A stretch of DNA of 64,000 bases, taken from assembly GCA_020186115.1 (NCBI GenBank), contig WSYJ01000005.1, positions 248,001 to 312,000 on the forward strand, written 5' to 3'. The notes under the pieces were generated by a model. It was not told where the DNA came from, made no database searches, and saw nothing but the letters and a program-made list of their open reading frames with translations. Shown piece after piece: positions 10,346 through 21,592 of this stretch (its first letter is position 1; each line of letters opens with the position of its first letter). Both the position numbers and the translations under genes were made by a program. The stretch comes from Histomonas meleagridis (Eukaryota > Parabasalia > Tritrichomonadida > Dientamoebidae).

Positions 10346-10724
10346 AGATAACTTTGTTTATCATATAAATATAGTAATTTCTTTTATGTATGATTTTAAA
10401 TTTCTTTTGTTGTTTGGTTTGAAAAATCGATTTTTCATTCTTTAAAATGTTGAGACATTTTATGAAAATTAAAAATGTATACAAAAAAAAAAGTATTGAC
10501 ATAAAAACACTAAATAGCATTTATCCATCAATGCATATACCAAATTATGATTTAATTTCTCAAAGGCTTCAATGTATCCAATCGTTTTTATGCAAAAAAT
10601 TAAAACACTTCAAAAAGTTGTTTGGGTGTTTTGAAATTAGTTGGATTTTCTATTGTTTACATGCAATCGGTTTCTCCACCTTTTAAAAGCGGTTTGAAGG
10701 TTTCTATCGTATTTTTTTTTTAAA
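10346..10724. other. Intergenic, no gene recognised
   Basis: Short frames here have biased AT-driven composition and no domain. The right end is the upstream region of the HMG-box gene. Confidence 0.5.
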
Positions 10725-11252
10725 ATGTGCTTCGATGCTTCTTTGGAGGAAACAATGAGAACAATAATGTCCCCATCAGGAGGAACTTTGCGTGCAAGCA
10801 ATTCAAAAATGGAAAAACCCAGGCGTCCACCTAATGCATATAATCTATTTTTTATGGAGAAGCAACCACAATTAAAAGTAGCTAACCCAAATATGTCTGG
10901 GAATGAAATTTCAAAAGAGCTTGGGAAAAAATGGCAGTCAATGGATGAAGCTCAACGCCAACCATATAAAGAAAAAGCAAAACAAATTCATACAGAGTTC
11001 AAAGCTATCAACCCAGATTACCATTACGAAAAGAGCAAAAATAAGACTCTCAGAAAAAGACAGAAACAAACATATGTAGATGGATATTCAAATATTAATC
11101 CGTTATTCAATGCTGAACGTATCATAATTACATTTGTCCTTCAATTTTGCATGCAAAACAAAGAAGTTATGGATTCTATTCAGCAATCAATTGATCCCAA
11201 TCTTCTTCCACAATTATTAACAACCTTAAATAATAATAATAACATAAACTAG
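10725..11252 (+). CDS. HMG-box DNA-binding protein
   Basis: The 175-residue protein has one HMG box (about residues 28-100): KPRRPPNAYNLFF opens the fold, and GNEISKELGKKWQSM and PYKEKAKQ follow, as in HMGB/sequence-nonspecific boxes. A basic linker (KNKTLRKRQK) suggests nuclear localisation. The C-terminus ends in an Asn-rich run. The likely role is bending or organising chromatin DNA in the nucleus, though a transcription-factor role is possible. Starts at Met1 or at Met11 (MRT) are both plausible. It is a single gene with no operon-like context. Confidence 0.85.
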   Translation: MCFDASLEETMRTIMSPSGGTLRASNSKMEKPRRPPNAYNLFFMEKQPQLKVANPNMSGNEISKELGKKWQSMDEAQRQPYKEKAKQIHTEFKAINPDYHYEKSKNKTLRKRQKQTYVDGYSNINPLFNAERIIITFVLQFCMQNKEVMDSIQQSIDPNLLPQLLTTLNNNNNIN

Positions 11253-12084
11253 CTCGTGTTCTGGTATGTTTTGTACCCTGGTAAATTTTAAGTTTCACAA
11301 AATTTTATTATTATTATTATCATTTAAAAGATTTTTCACCTAAATTTAAGCACAAGCACAAATCGAAGCTACTAACTTTGAAACGAACCACAGATTGTTG
11401 ATTTTTGCATAATTAATGACTATAATTTTGAATAAATTTATTATTAATTTCCTCTTTCTATTTGCTTGTATCTAAATGGTTCTTTTAAGTTTTAAAATGA
11501 AGGATATTTCATCTTTAGTGCACTTAAATGCCCAAAATCGAATTTTTCCTCAACAATATTACAATCGGTGAACTTCACTTACCGAAATAAAAAAAATCAG
11601 AATTTTTGTCAATTCATTTTATATGGGACAAGCAATCAATGTCTAGAAAAAAGAAATAAGGGCCCCTATGATAATAACACTTGATGATTTCACAGTGAAG
11701 ATTTTCTTTCAATATGAAGAAGATTCGGAAACTGATCCAAGAAAAGAAGGGTAAGGGGAAAAAAAGTGAGTTTCACCTGAGAAAGACATTTTCACCCAGA
11801 ACAGACGGTAGTGTGGTATCTTGTAAAATGACATAAAAATTTTTTTTTTTTTTAATTTGATGCGACAAAACCGTTATTTGATGTGTTTGCGGCCGTTTAT
11901 TCCTAAATTGGCGGTTTGAAGTAAGAATATTCCTACACCTGACACGACTTTGCTGCAATTGAGGATCTACTTTGAGGAAAACAGAAACAATTCAAGAAAA
12001 CGAAAGGAATTTTTTTGAGGGAATTGCGTCTTTAATTGCTTATCAATATAATCTTTGTTCATAATTTGTTGCGCCAGCTACTGA
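11253..12084. other. Intergenic, no gene recognised
   Basis: AT-rich with homopolymer runs. Short frames around 11660-11960 have no recognisable domain. No RNA gene or repeat with another copy was noticed. Confidence 0.45.
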
Positions 12085-13853
12085 CTTAATAAAACAAGAT
12101 TTATTGAACTAGAACAAGCATTGACAAAAGAAATTTGGCAGGTCATTTCGCCTAATGAAGATGCAATAGAATCTTTTCAATTGTCTCATGATGCTTTTTA
12201 TAATATTCTTCATCGTCGAAATGAAGCATTTTCTCATCATATTGAATCATTTCCTATAATAATTGATGCAGGATATATTGATGAAGCAATCAAAGAAGAA
12301 AAGCAAGAACAATTAGATGATATAAAAAATTTTTTGAAAAAAATAGAATCTAAACTCACATTTCAAATAAGCAGTCATGAAAATATCAAAGGGTTTAAAC
12401 CAACCTATGAAATTATCCAAGAAATTGATGCAAATCTTAATGGTAATTTTTCGGAAAACAACATCAACAAATATTGTGAAGAATTAAAACGAACAGAAAA
12501 AGAACTTTCGCAATCCTTAATCGATGCCTAATATATATAATGAATATATGGAGAATTCAAATTTTCCATCATCAGATATTCTTCATAATTTACCACAACA
12601 TCAAGAATTAATGGCTTCTTTGTCATATATTTCTGTTATTGCGCGTAATAATATTTTAATTTATTCTCGTAAAATCCGTGATTTAATTGAACGGTTCAAA
12701 GAAACACAAGAAAAATTTAATGAATGTTTTGTTTTACCTAAAATTGATTTCCATGAAAAAGAAATGGTCCTTCAAAATGATATAAGGTCTTATGTTTCAC
12801 ATCGTAAAATTTTATTTTTACAAAATCTCTTAAAGAAACCTGTGAAATGGACTAAATCAGGTAAATATTTGATCTCAGCTGCAGAATGTTTGTGGTCTGT
12901 TTAATATAAATAAAACTATCTTAAAGTGCTGGCCACAAAAATTTGACCATTGGAAGCTAAAAATTGTCCACTTTTTCACACAAAAATATCTGATCGTCTT
13001 TTTGGCATTAAAACTGTCCATTGGATTTGGCAAACCGTCTGACAAACCGCCGGAGTGGAACCCGTTAAAGTTTTCAAAAAGTGAAGCCGAGTTTTTGAGG
13101 ACTTTACACAATCTTCTAACCGACGAACGATACGAAGAATGAGTTTTGAACGTTATGCTAATTCTAAGGAAGATATTCAAAATGAAATTAAACAAATTGA
13201 GTTATGTCATGAAAATGCAGAAAAGTCACGTGAAGAAATGTTTAAACATACAGTTCCACAAGTAATGGAGAAGTGACAAGAGAATGAAACATTATATAAT
13301 GAGATACGAATGGAATTAGACGCAATGAACAATGACCTTTTAACCACTATCAACAACACGAATGAAATACTGAATTCGATAACATTCGAAAGTATATTTC
13401 CGCATCAATTCGAACAATTAATGAACTGATTAATAGACAAATAGCCGAAGAAAGAGTTACTGCGAAAGAAATTCGAAAATGTTAAAGAAGAAATTGATGA
13501 GAAACAAAATAATAACAACAAAATACGAAAAGAAATCGAAAACATAAAATATAAATTAAATGAAAAACAAAAACAATTCGAAGAATCAAAACTCCGCGCA
13601 GAGAAAAAACCCAAAGAAATATAACGAAAGTAACGTCGAAAACGATTCGGAAGACGAAGAGTTCAACGACCTGAAGGAGAAGTAATACTGCGTGTGCCAC
13701 GAGAACCCGCGCGACACAGTGATACCGAAGTGCGGTCACACGTTCTGCAGCAAGTGCATGAAAGAAAGGATAAAGGCAAGAAACAGAAAGTGCGGACACT
13801 GCGGACAGTCATTCGACCCGAACTCTGAAGTCAGCCCAATTAGATGGAACTGA
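12085..13853 (+). pseudogene. Bre1/RNF20-type RING E3 ubiquitin ligase, broken and interrupted
   Basis: Pieces in different frames form one decayed gene. 12085-12531 and 12524-12904 are helical, coiled-coil-like segments joined by a frameshift. 12905-13138 is an insertion beginning with a Tc1-type terminal sequence. 13139-13680 is charged coiled coil with several stops. 13686-13853 is a RING finger at the extreme C-terminus (IPKCGHTFCSKC, RKCGHCGQSF) ending PIRWN. A RING with a short aromatic tail after a long coiled coil is the hallmark of Bre1, which monoubiquitinates histone H2B. The first RING pair reads C-V-C instead of C-x2-C, another sign of decay. The N-terminus is also missing (no ATG; an in-frame stop lies just before 12085). 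The 3' part is clearly richer in G+C than its surroundings. Confidence 0.7.
12923..12976 (+). mobile_element. Tc1-type terminal inverted repeat fragment
   Basis: The run AGTGCTGGCCACAAAAATTT and what follows it nearly match the sequence at 24254-24306 and resemble the start of Tc1-family TIRs (CAGTGCTGGCC...CCACTTTT). It lies inside the Bre1-type pseudogene, after the second coding segment. No second end or transposase was seen nearby, so this is a solo end or a deleted copy. Confidence 0.6.
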
Positions 13854-14327
13854 GTAAATGATGTTAAAGATGATTTGATTTGTGTTTTGGATGTTGCGTA
13901 ATTATTATGTGTGATATTTTTCTTAAAAGAAAAATTATCGCAAAGATAAATTAGCTTTATAAATGGAATTATCATTGTTCTTAATAGGTGGATCATGGAT
14001 TATCGCCATGCATTAGCTTTGAAATGGTTTGTTGTATTACAAATAGTAAATTATAGCTATAAGTGAAAAAACGATTTACAGAAATCTAATACTAATATTT
14101 GTTGGAACTTTATATGATATTTATAATATTTTTTTTTATTACAAATAGAAAATTCCATAATATATTAATACATTTATTTGTTATATTATTTTTTACTTTC
14201 TTATTTTCTTATATTTATTCCATGAAAAAAATCTTAAATATTTTGAAGTGTTTAATCCTTACAATAAAAAAATATAAATGGTGAAAATGTTTAATTCGAA
14301 TCATAAAAGTTTTATCTAAAACTAAAA
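13854..14327. other. Intergenic, no gene recognised
   Basis: AT-rich; one short frame (14099-14284) is a hydrophobic product of T-rich DNA and is not convincing as a gene. Confidence 0.5.
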
Positions 14328-14570
14328 TTACTTCTTGCTATCATTTGATAAATATGCATACAAATCAAATATTCCAATGTTAGATAAAAATGAATACTTA
14401 GAAATATTAGTTGCAAAAGTATCGAAATCATTAGTTCCTTTTTTATCATAATCAAAGTTTTGAACTGTTGTTTCAACTAAAACTTTTATTTGATCATTAG
14501 GAAGATATGCCGTTTTTATATGTGCAATAAGTAACATAATTTCTCTAAGATGCCATCTTTGTCAAGATCG
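14328..14570 (-). pseudogene. EF-hand protein fragment, calcineurin-B-like
   Basis: On the minus strand the frame 14537-14328 contains an EF-hand-like loop (FDYDKKGTNDFDTFA) in the spacing seen in the C-terminal half of calcineurin B-type proteins. Immediately upstream, a second calcium loop (DLDKDGIL) lies one base out of frame with it. The frameshift and missing N-terminal half show a decayed 3' fragment. It abuts a BspA-type fragment at about 14570-14580, an illegitimate junction. Confidence 0.5.
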
Positions 14571-14830
14571 ACCGCATTATATACCTGCCTTTTGAGAATC
14601 CAAAAAAACATTTGTTCCATCAATAATTATTTGTTCTTCAATACCATAATAAACACATTGTAAACATTCACATTTTTGAAATGCAAGCTTCTCAATACAA
14701 GTAACAGTTTCAACGATATAAATTGTATTTAAATTCGAGCAATTATAAAATGCTTCTTGTTTAATTATTTTTGTTGTATTACTAATAATAATTGTTTCAA
14801 AAAAATTGACATATAGGTATTTATATGCAG
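14571..14830 (-). pseudogene. BspA-like LRR_5 surface-protein fragment
   Basis: The minus strand reads EAFYNCSNLNTIYIVETV and then KLAFQKCECLQCVYYG. The AF..C..L spacing is diagnostic of the LRR_5/BspA family, which is greatly expanded in trichomonads and is often cell-surface. Only about three repeats remain, with no start, stop or anchor, so this is a relic. Confidence 0.55.
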
Positions 14831-14944
14831 ATATTACTTTTGATTATTATTTAGTACATTTAGATAAAAATGAAGAATGTGTTTTTTCTCACTTCATCAT
14901 TATTCCTGTTTTATCTCTTAAAAAATTTTTATCTACCATCTTTT

Positions 14945-16759
14945 AATATCAATTCCTTCTTGTTCAAGAAGTAATTTAACTATATCTGAATGACCATTTT
15001 CAGATCCTAACATAAGTGCTGTTTTAAATAATTTAAATAATTTCCAAATATTATTTTGAAATATCAAATTATTAAAATAAAAATTAAATATAACAAATAA
15101 ATATTTTTAGCATTAATATCAATTCCTTCTTGTTCAAGAAGTAATTTAACTATTTCTGTATGACCATATTGAGATGCTTTAATAAGTGCTGTATCAAATA
15201 TTTTATATAATTTCCAAATATTATTTTGAAGTATCAGATTATTAAAATAAATATTAAATAATACAAATAAATATCTTTAGCATTAATATCAATTCCTTCT
15301 TGTTCAAGAAGTAATTTAACTATTTCTGTACGACCATTATAAGATGCATACATAAGTTCTGTTCTAAATAATTTAAATAATTTCCAAATATTATTTTGAA
15401 ACATAAAATAATTAAAATAAATTTTATCATTAGTATTAATATCAATTCCTTCTTGTTCAAGAAGTAATTTAACTATTTCTGTATGACCATTAAAAGATGC
15501 AAAAATAAGTGCTGTTTTAAATATTTTAAATAATTTTCAAATATTATTTTGAAATATCAAATTATTATAATAAATTTCAAATAAAACAAATAAATATTTT
15601 TATTATTAATATCAATTCCTTCTTGTTCAAGAAGTAATTTAACTATTTCTGAGTGACCTTTTTCAGATGCATACATAAGTGCTGTTTCAAATAATTTAAA
15701 TAATTTCCAAATATTATTTTGAAATTCTATATTATTAAAATAAATTTTAAGCAAAACAAATAAATATCTTTAGAATTAATATCAATTCCTTCTTGTTCAA
15801 GAAGTAATTTAACTATTTCTATATGACCTTTATAAGATGCTAAAATAAGTGCTGTATCAAATATTTTATATAATTTCCAAATATTATTTTGAAATATAAA
15901 ATTATTAATATAAATAATCAATAAAACAATTAAATATCTTTAGCATTAATATCAATTCCTTCTTGTTCAAGAAGTAATTTAACTATTTCTGTATGACCTT
16001 CTTCAGATGCTTTAATAAGTGCTGTTTGAAATATTTTAAATAATTTTCAAATATTATTTTGAAATATCAAATAAAACAAATAAATATCTTTCTCATTAAT
16101 ATCAATTCCTTCTTGTTCAAGAAGTAATTTAACGATTTCTGTATGACCTTTTGAAGATGCTTTCATAAGTGCTGTCCTAAATAATTTAAATATTTCCCAA
16201 ATATTATTTTGAAATATAAAATTATTAAAATAAATTTTAAGCAAAACAAATAAATATCTTTAGAATTAATATCAATTCCTTCTTGTTCAAGAAGTAATTT
16301 AACTATTTCTATATGACCTTTATAAGATGCTAAAATAAGTGCTGTATCAAATATTTTATATAATTTCCAAATATTATTTTGAAATAACAAATTATTAAAA
16401 TAAATTTTAAATAAAACAAATAAATATCTTTCTCATTAATATCAATTCCTTCTTGTTCAAGAAGTAATTTAACTATTTTTGTATTATTATTTCTAACTGC
16501 AACACGAAGTGCTGTATTAAATAATTTAAATAATTTCCAAATATTATTTTGAAATATCAAATTATTAAAATAAATTATAAATATAACAAATAAATATTTT
16601 TAGCATTAATATCAATTCCTTCTTGTTCAAGAAGTAATTTAACGATTTCTGAGTGACCTTTTTCAGAAGCTTTAATGAGTGCTGTATCAAATATTTTATA
16701 TAATTTCCATATATTATTTTGAAATATAAAATTATTAAAATAAATAATCAATAAAACAA
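14945..16759 (-). repeat. Ankyrin module array 3 (downstream of the DUF3447 gene at 16760-17941)
   Basis: Eleven modules on the minus strand have landmarks at 14951, 15121, 15291, 15444, 15614, 15784, 15954, 16104, 16274, 16444 and 16614. Periods are 170 bp except two (153 and 150 bp), both multiples of three. Modules differ mainly in the segment after T-A-L (for example MYASEKGHSE, ILASYKGHIE, IKASQYGHTE, RVAVRNNNTK), while KLLLEQEGIDIN is constant. Modules at 15784 and 16274 are near-identical, indicating recent copying. The array ends at 14945, where the frame runs into unrelated DNA. Confidence 0.9.
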
Positions 16760-17941
16760 TTAAATATCTTTAGCATTAATATCAATTCCTTCTTGTTTTA
16801 AAAAGTATTCAACAAGTTCATTATTTCCTGATCCTGATGAAAATACAAATATATCATGCGGAATTGAATGTTCTTTAAGAAAATATTCAACTAAAAATAT
16901 ATTTCCAACATTTGCTGTTGTAATAATAATGTTATCATTGATTTGCATTCCTTCTTGAAGTAAAAATGAAAATGTTTCATAATTATCAAATAAAATACAT
17001 TTAACTCCTAATACTTCTAAATTATTAATTTCTTTTAATTTGTTCTCACAAAGATATTTAAAGATATTATTTCGATGGAATTCAATTGCTGTTTCATATG
17101 CTTTAAAAAATGATGAATGATTTTGTTCACATAAATGAATAATTTCTTCATTTCCACCTGCAACAGCATATTGACCTGTATTTTTTACATTTGCACCATT
17201 CAAAAGTAAATATTTAAAACATTTAACTGAAGAAAAAAATGCTGCATAATCAATTAATGTAACATTTCTTTGATTAATAAATGAATATCTTTCATAAAGT
17301 GATGGTTCAATTGTTTGGTTAAAATCAAAATCATTTTGTGATGATATTTCTTGAAGTTTTTCGATTTCATCATTTCGAAGTATTTTCGCAATTTCATTTG
17401 GATTAACTCCTTCTTTAATTAATTGCTTATGAAGTTCCCAATCATTCTTTGATAACTCATCGTAATTTCCTTTTGTTTTATTGATATACTTAGATTCAAA
17501 TTTATTATTATTAATTAATTCTTTTGGCATATAATGTATAAAATATAAATTCCTTTTGTTTTGGACAATTTTTGGCTCAATTAAATTATGTTCAATCATG
17601 TTATAAAGAAGATAATTCGCTTCTTGTGTATCAATGTTGAGAAGTAAACGTGAAAATATATCAAAAATATTGGATTTGTCAAGTATATTAATTTGATTTT
17701 TATTAATATTTCGTTCAATTGAATTCAAAAACTTAATTATTATATCTATATCTTTCAGTTTTGCTACAAATAAAGTATAAATGAAACGGCAGATGATCAA
17801 GTTGAATGAATATGTTCGTGAATAATCATAAAATTCGCATAATGATGAAACAGATGCATCAATATTGTCTATGTTTATGTTATAAATTATATCTGTAAGT
17901 GCAATTAGATCTGAATAGGAGTTTATCTTTAATGTGCTCAT
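16760..17941 (-). CDS. DUF3447 / ankyrin-repeat protein, locus 3
   Basis: The 393-residue frame is a clear paralogue of loci 1 and 2: variable helical N-terminus (LIALTDIIYNIN), DUF3447 core (WELHKQLIKEGVNPNEIAKI, SLYERYSFINQRN, DYAAFFSS, GNEEIIHLCEQNH), degenerate ankyrin units and a last unit EGIDINAKDI. Unlike loci 1 and 2 it stops (TAA) immediately after KDI, at the first base triplets of the spacer, so without splicing it has no hydrophobic tail. With 71 nt of spacer removed it could continue into array 3. Function unknown. The family call is sure. Confidence 0.87.
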   Translation of the reverse strand: MSTLKINSYSDLIALTDIIYNINIDNIDASVSSLCEFYDYSRTYSFNLIICRFIYTLFVAKLKDIDIIIKFLNSIERNINKNQINILDKSNIFDIFSRLLLNIDTQEANYLLYNMIEHNLIEPKIVQNKRNLYFIHYMPKELINNNKFESKYINKTKGNYDELSKNDWELHKQLIKEGVNPNEIAKILRNDEIEKLQEISSQNDFDFNQTIEPSLYERYSFINQRNVTLIDYAAFFSSVKCFKYLLLNGANVKNTGQYAVAGGNEEIIHLCEQNHSSFFKAYETAIEFHRNNIFKYLCENKLKEINNLEVLGVKCILFDNYETFSFLLQEGMQINDNIIITTANVGNIFLVEYFLKEHSIPHDIFVFSSGSGNNELVEYFLKQEGIDINAKDI

Positions 17942-18212
17942 CCCAGTGCAATTCTAGTAATGGCATTTTTTTTACTACAATAACCTTGGTTACATTGGAA
18001 AATGGCATTTTTTGGAAACAACGGGTTCGAAATAAATTGGGTGGTGTCAACAATTCAATTTTTCAATTAATAAAGATACAATTTCATCATTAAATTATGT
18101 CCCATAGCTATGGTTTATCAATAAAAAAACATGTTAAATTTATTTAGCTAAAGAACGTTTTTACTAAGAAATTGAGAAATTTATGTTAAGAATTATTTAA
18201 TGAATTAAAATG
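17942..18212. other. Intergenic
   Basis: Upstream region of DUF3447 locus 3 and 3' flank of the Rab11-like gene. Nothing else recognised. Confidence 0.5.
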
Positions 18213-18851
18213 TCATTTGCAGCATCCTTTCTTTTTCTCTGTTTCTGCTTCTTTATCATCGCCTCTAATTGACACGCCCCTCTTTGGTGGTGAACCTTTT
18301 CCTTTGGTTAGTTTAGTGTTAAAATCGATAATTGACTCCAATAGTTGTTGAAATGCTTCTTGAACATTTGTAGCTTCTGCAGCAGAAGTTTCTATAAAAA
18401 GCAACTTTTCTTGCTCTGCGAACTGTATAGCTTCTTGCTGTTTAACAGATCTTGATTCATCAAGATCGCATTTGTTTCCGATAATCATTACTGGAATATG
18501 CTCGTCTGCATTATTTCTAAGTTCAGAAAGCCATTTAGGAATGGATTCGAATGAAATTGATGATGTAATATCGTAAAGAATCATTGCACCCTGAGCCCCT
18601 TTGTAATAAGAAGATGTGATAGCCCTATAACGTTCTTGTCCAGCAGTATCCCAAATTTGTGCTTTGATTATCTTACCATTAATTTCCAGTGTTTTTGTTG
18701 CAAATTCAACACCAATTGTTGTCTTTGAATTTTGATTAAATAAGTTCCGGGCAAACTGTGAAAGCAGATTTGTTTTACCAACACCAGAATCGCCTACAAG
18801 TATGATTTTGATTAGCATATCAGGTTCAGGTTCATCTGTGTACGAATTCAT
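18213..18851 (-). CDS. Rab11-like small GTPase
   Basis: The 212-residue protein has all G motifs: P-loop GDSGVGKT, effector threonine in [30 protein letters not shown] and ETSAAEA. The C-terminus KKKGCCK gives a CC-type double geranylgeranylation site. The segment TIGVEFATK...[27 protein letters not shown] fits the Rab11/RabA group, which directs recycling-endosome and post-Golgi traffic. Its acidic N-terminus precedes the GTPase fold. A CAAAAAGT-type motif lies about 23 bp upstream of the start (18874-18881 on the plus strand). The stop is TGA, which helps show that UGA is a normal stop in this genome. Confidence 0.93.
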   Translation of the reverse strand: MNSYTDEPEPDMLIKIILVGDSGVGKTNLLSQFARNLFNQNSKTTIGVEFATKTLEINGKIIKAQIWDTAGQERYRAITSSYYKGAQGAMILYDITSSISFESIPKWLSELRNNADEHIPVMIIGNKCDLDESRSVKQQEAIQFAEQEKLLFIETSAAEATNVQEAFQQLLESIIDFNTKLTKGKGSPPKRGVSIRGDDKEAETEKKKGCCK

Positions 18852-18924
18852 TCAATGGTACGTTTTTGACGTTACTTTTTGAATATAATGCCGTTTAAAA
18901 TACGATGTAACTTTCACATAATTA

Positions 18925-21590
18925 CAGAGAGCGGAATAGCCCTATAGTGGATTGAATGGCCGTATAGTGGATTTGTGATAGCACAGAGAATTCATAGCAT
19001 CATGTGAACAGTTATGTAGAAAAAGTGGGTTTCCGATAGAAACGATACAATAATTGAGAGGAAAATGTGAATTGATACATTCAATTTCACTATACGGCCA
19101 ATTGAGTAAAAACGTTATGTTTTGTAAACTTTACATTTGATTTTTTGATAGAATTGATAACAGTTCAATAGAATTATTTTTAAGAATGAAATGACATCTT
19201 TCTTACAATGTCAGAGCAAAAAATTTTGCTCTGCAAGCTCCTCTTAGTACAAGTAATAATAATACAAGTTTTATTCCAGATTGGGAAAAGATCTGGAAAT
19301 GATCAAAATTATTTTTCAAGTTCGCAACCTCAAAATATCACAGTACAAGCTCCTTTTAGCACACATAATAATGATAGAAGTTTTATTCCAGATATTAATA
19401 AATGCATCCTTTCTCAACATCCAAATCTTGCCCAATTTGTGAATCCATCTCCTGTTTCTACTAATGTTTCTTCTAATAAGGAGACAGAAAAAAGATAAGA
19501 GAAGAGAACGAAAATGTTTGCCCTGCTAAATAGCTTTATAATAAATAATCCTCAGTGTGCAACCGATTTAATACGGGAGTTGATAAATGCATCGACTAAC
19601 GAATCCATCCTTTCTACGAAACAGGTAATGATTTACATGGAAAAACTTACTGGAAAGACCTTCGCACAAATAAGAGAGAAGCATAAATTATGTGGTGATA
19701 AAGTGGTTGGACGAATATTATTGAGAACAGCTTGTGGGAAATATTGGGACGAAAACTTAAAGGGAGGTGGGGAGCCAATCTTTCCTGATTTGGATATGAA
19801 TAAGTTTATAGATATAGTTCATGAAAGAGAAAATGATATAAATTGTTTGTCAACATGTGAGGCAATGAAAATAGCAACAACTCTCATAAAAAAGAGAGCT
19901 GAAAAAGCCAGAAAACTATTGGAAATATGCAACTGCAAAAAAATATTAACGAGAGTGAGAGAAATACATCCTGATGTAACTTAGCTTCAAAAAATGGCTA
20001 AAGCAAATAATCTAAATGTGGTTCCTGCTGCTGAATTGGAAACATTAAGAAGAATTGCTTGTGATAAAGTTGCAATAGAAGGCATTTTTTCCAAGCATTC
20101 TCACCTACTTAAAAGGGATCCTGCATTAATTTTTAACATGGATGAAACTATGGTTTCATCACAACAGAAATAAAAGGTATTGGTAACTCAAGGCAAAATC
20201 CCATTCACAGAATCATCTCCAGTATTTCCACACATCATTGCTTGTATAACGATATCTGCAAGTGGATATGTTATGAAACCATTGTTTATTATAAAGGATA
20301 AAAAAACATTAAGTGGGCTTAAAGAAGTCAAAGAACTTGAGCATTTTGCAACATCACCAACAGGTTGGACCAACAAAAAACTATTTACTTACTGGGCATA
20401 TACATTCTTAGCTGAAATTCAAATTAATAGACTTCAGCTTAAACCAGAACTGAGAAAACAGAGGATTCTATTGCTGGTTGATGGACATAAAAGTAGGGCC
20501 AATTATAATGTTGCAAGATTATTTGAGATGTTTGGGATTGATATATTAGTATTTCCTGGGCATACTTCTCATTTATTACAGCCTTTTGATGTTGCTATAG
20601 CTTCACCATTGAAGCCAATATATAAGAAAAAGTTATTGCAATATGAGCTAAGTTTATTTGGTGGTACTGATGAAACTCAGAGGGATCTCAAAGCTATAAG
20701 AATTATGATGATAAAATGTCTGGTATCTGCATTATCAGAAGCTGCTTCAATTGATAATATTCAAAGCGGGTTTAGAGCCTCAGGATTATATCCATTAAAT
20801 CCAAAAATCTATTTATCTAGTCAATATGCAATGGACACTTCCCTAAGAACCAAATTTCCTGAATTATATGACAAAATTCAAAATGGAAATTTGGTAAATA
20901 ATCACCATTTGAATGGAAGCCTGGAAAACTTGAAATTTGTTTATGAAGTAGAGAATAATAGGAGTTTGACGACCATTGAACCAGTTCATTCTATATAAAA
21001 AATGAAGTGTGATATCGAATTTTTCTATGCATATACTGAAAAAATGGGGGGAATTTTGACACCTGTTCCGAATCTGATCATAGAAAATACCAATGGAATC
21101 AAAAGAATCCACTCGGACGAAAAATATCGCTAAATAAACAATTAGCATAAAATATTTTATTGTTATATATGTTAAAAATGAATATAACATTTTACATAAA
21201 CAATGTTGGATCTATTTTGTTCAGTTAGACAATTTTGTTGGTTTAAGAAATGATAAAATATAAGCTAATAATTCCATTTTGTAAGAAGGAAGTAAAATTA
21301 GTCAAAATATGTTTATAATTTATTTCTAAAATTTACTCTTATAAAGTTCAATATGTTTGATATTTTAGTCAGTGAATTATTAATATTCGACGAGATATTT
21401 TTGTTTTTATTTTTTCTATTCAGTTTTGAATAGCATTTTTTTCTATGGTTTACATCAGAAAGATGAAGTGATAATAAATTTGAATAGTTTATATGACTTC
21501 ATATGACCAAATGGTGATTCAAAAAAACCGTGATGTATTCAAATCCACTATACGGCCAATTCAATGACTACCGGTTCATTCCGCTCTCTG
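18925..21590 (+). mobile_element. pogo/Tigger-like DNA transposon, complete ends, inactivated
   Basis: Terminal inverted repeats of about 50 bp are at 18925-18975 and 21540-21590, both beginning CAGAGAGCGGAAT. They are flanked by a TA duplication (18923-18924 and 21591-21592), as expected for Tc1/mariner-pogo elements. The subterminal motif GGCCGTATAGTGGATTTG of the left end recurs inverted at about 19084-19102, a possible transposase-binding repeat. The single internal gene (19208-20998) carries in-frame stops, so this copy is non-autonomous. The element is 2666 bp. Confidence 0.88.
19208..20998 (+). pseudogene. pogo-type DDE transposase with in-frame stops
   Basis: One reading frame spans 19208-20998 but is cut by stops at 19496-19498, TAG 19982-19984 and TAA 20171-20173. 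The second part (from 19514) is helical and probably DNA-binding. The DDE_1 catalytic landmarks are intact: NMDET, LLVDGHKSRANY and LLQPFDVAIASPLK provide the three acidic residues. C-terminal to these lies AGFRASGLYPLNP-type sequence (here SGFRASGLYPLNP), typical of pogo/Tigger transposases. The stops mark recent inactivation, because the rest is well preserved. Confidence 0.85.
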
Positions 21591-21592
21591 TA

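Noticed and set aside
10447-10686. Small gene before the HMG box
   Set aside because: AT-driven composition, no domain, no TAAA ending and no conserved start context.
12875-14000. Minus-strand frames opposite the Bre1 relic
   Set aside because: They are shadows of coiled-coil and RING codons on the plus strand.
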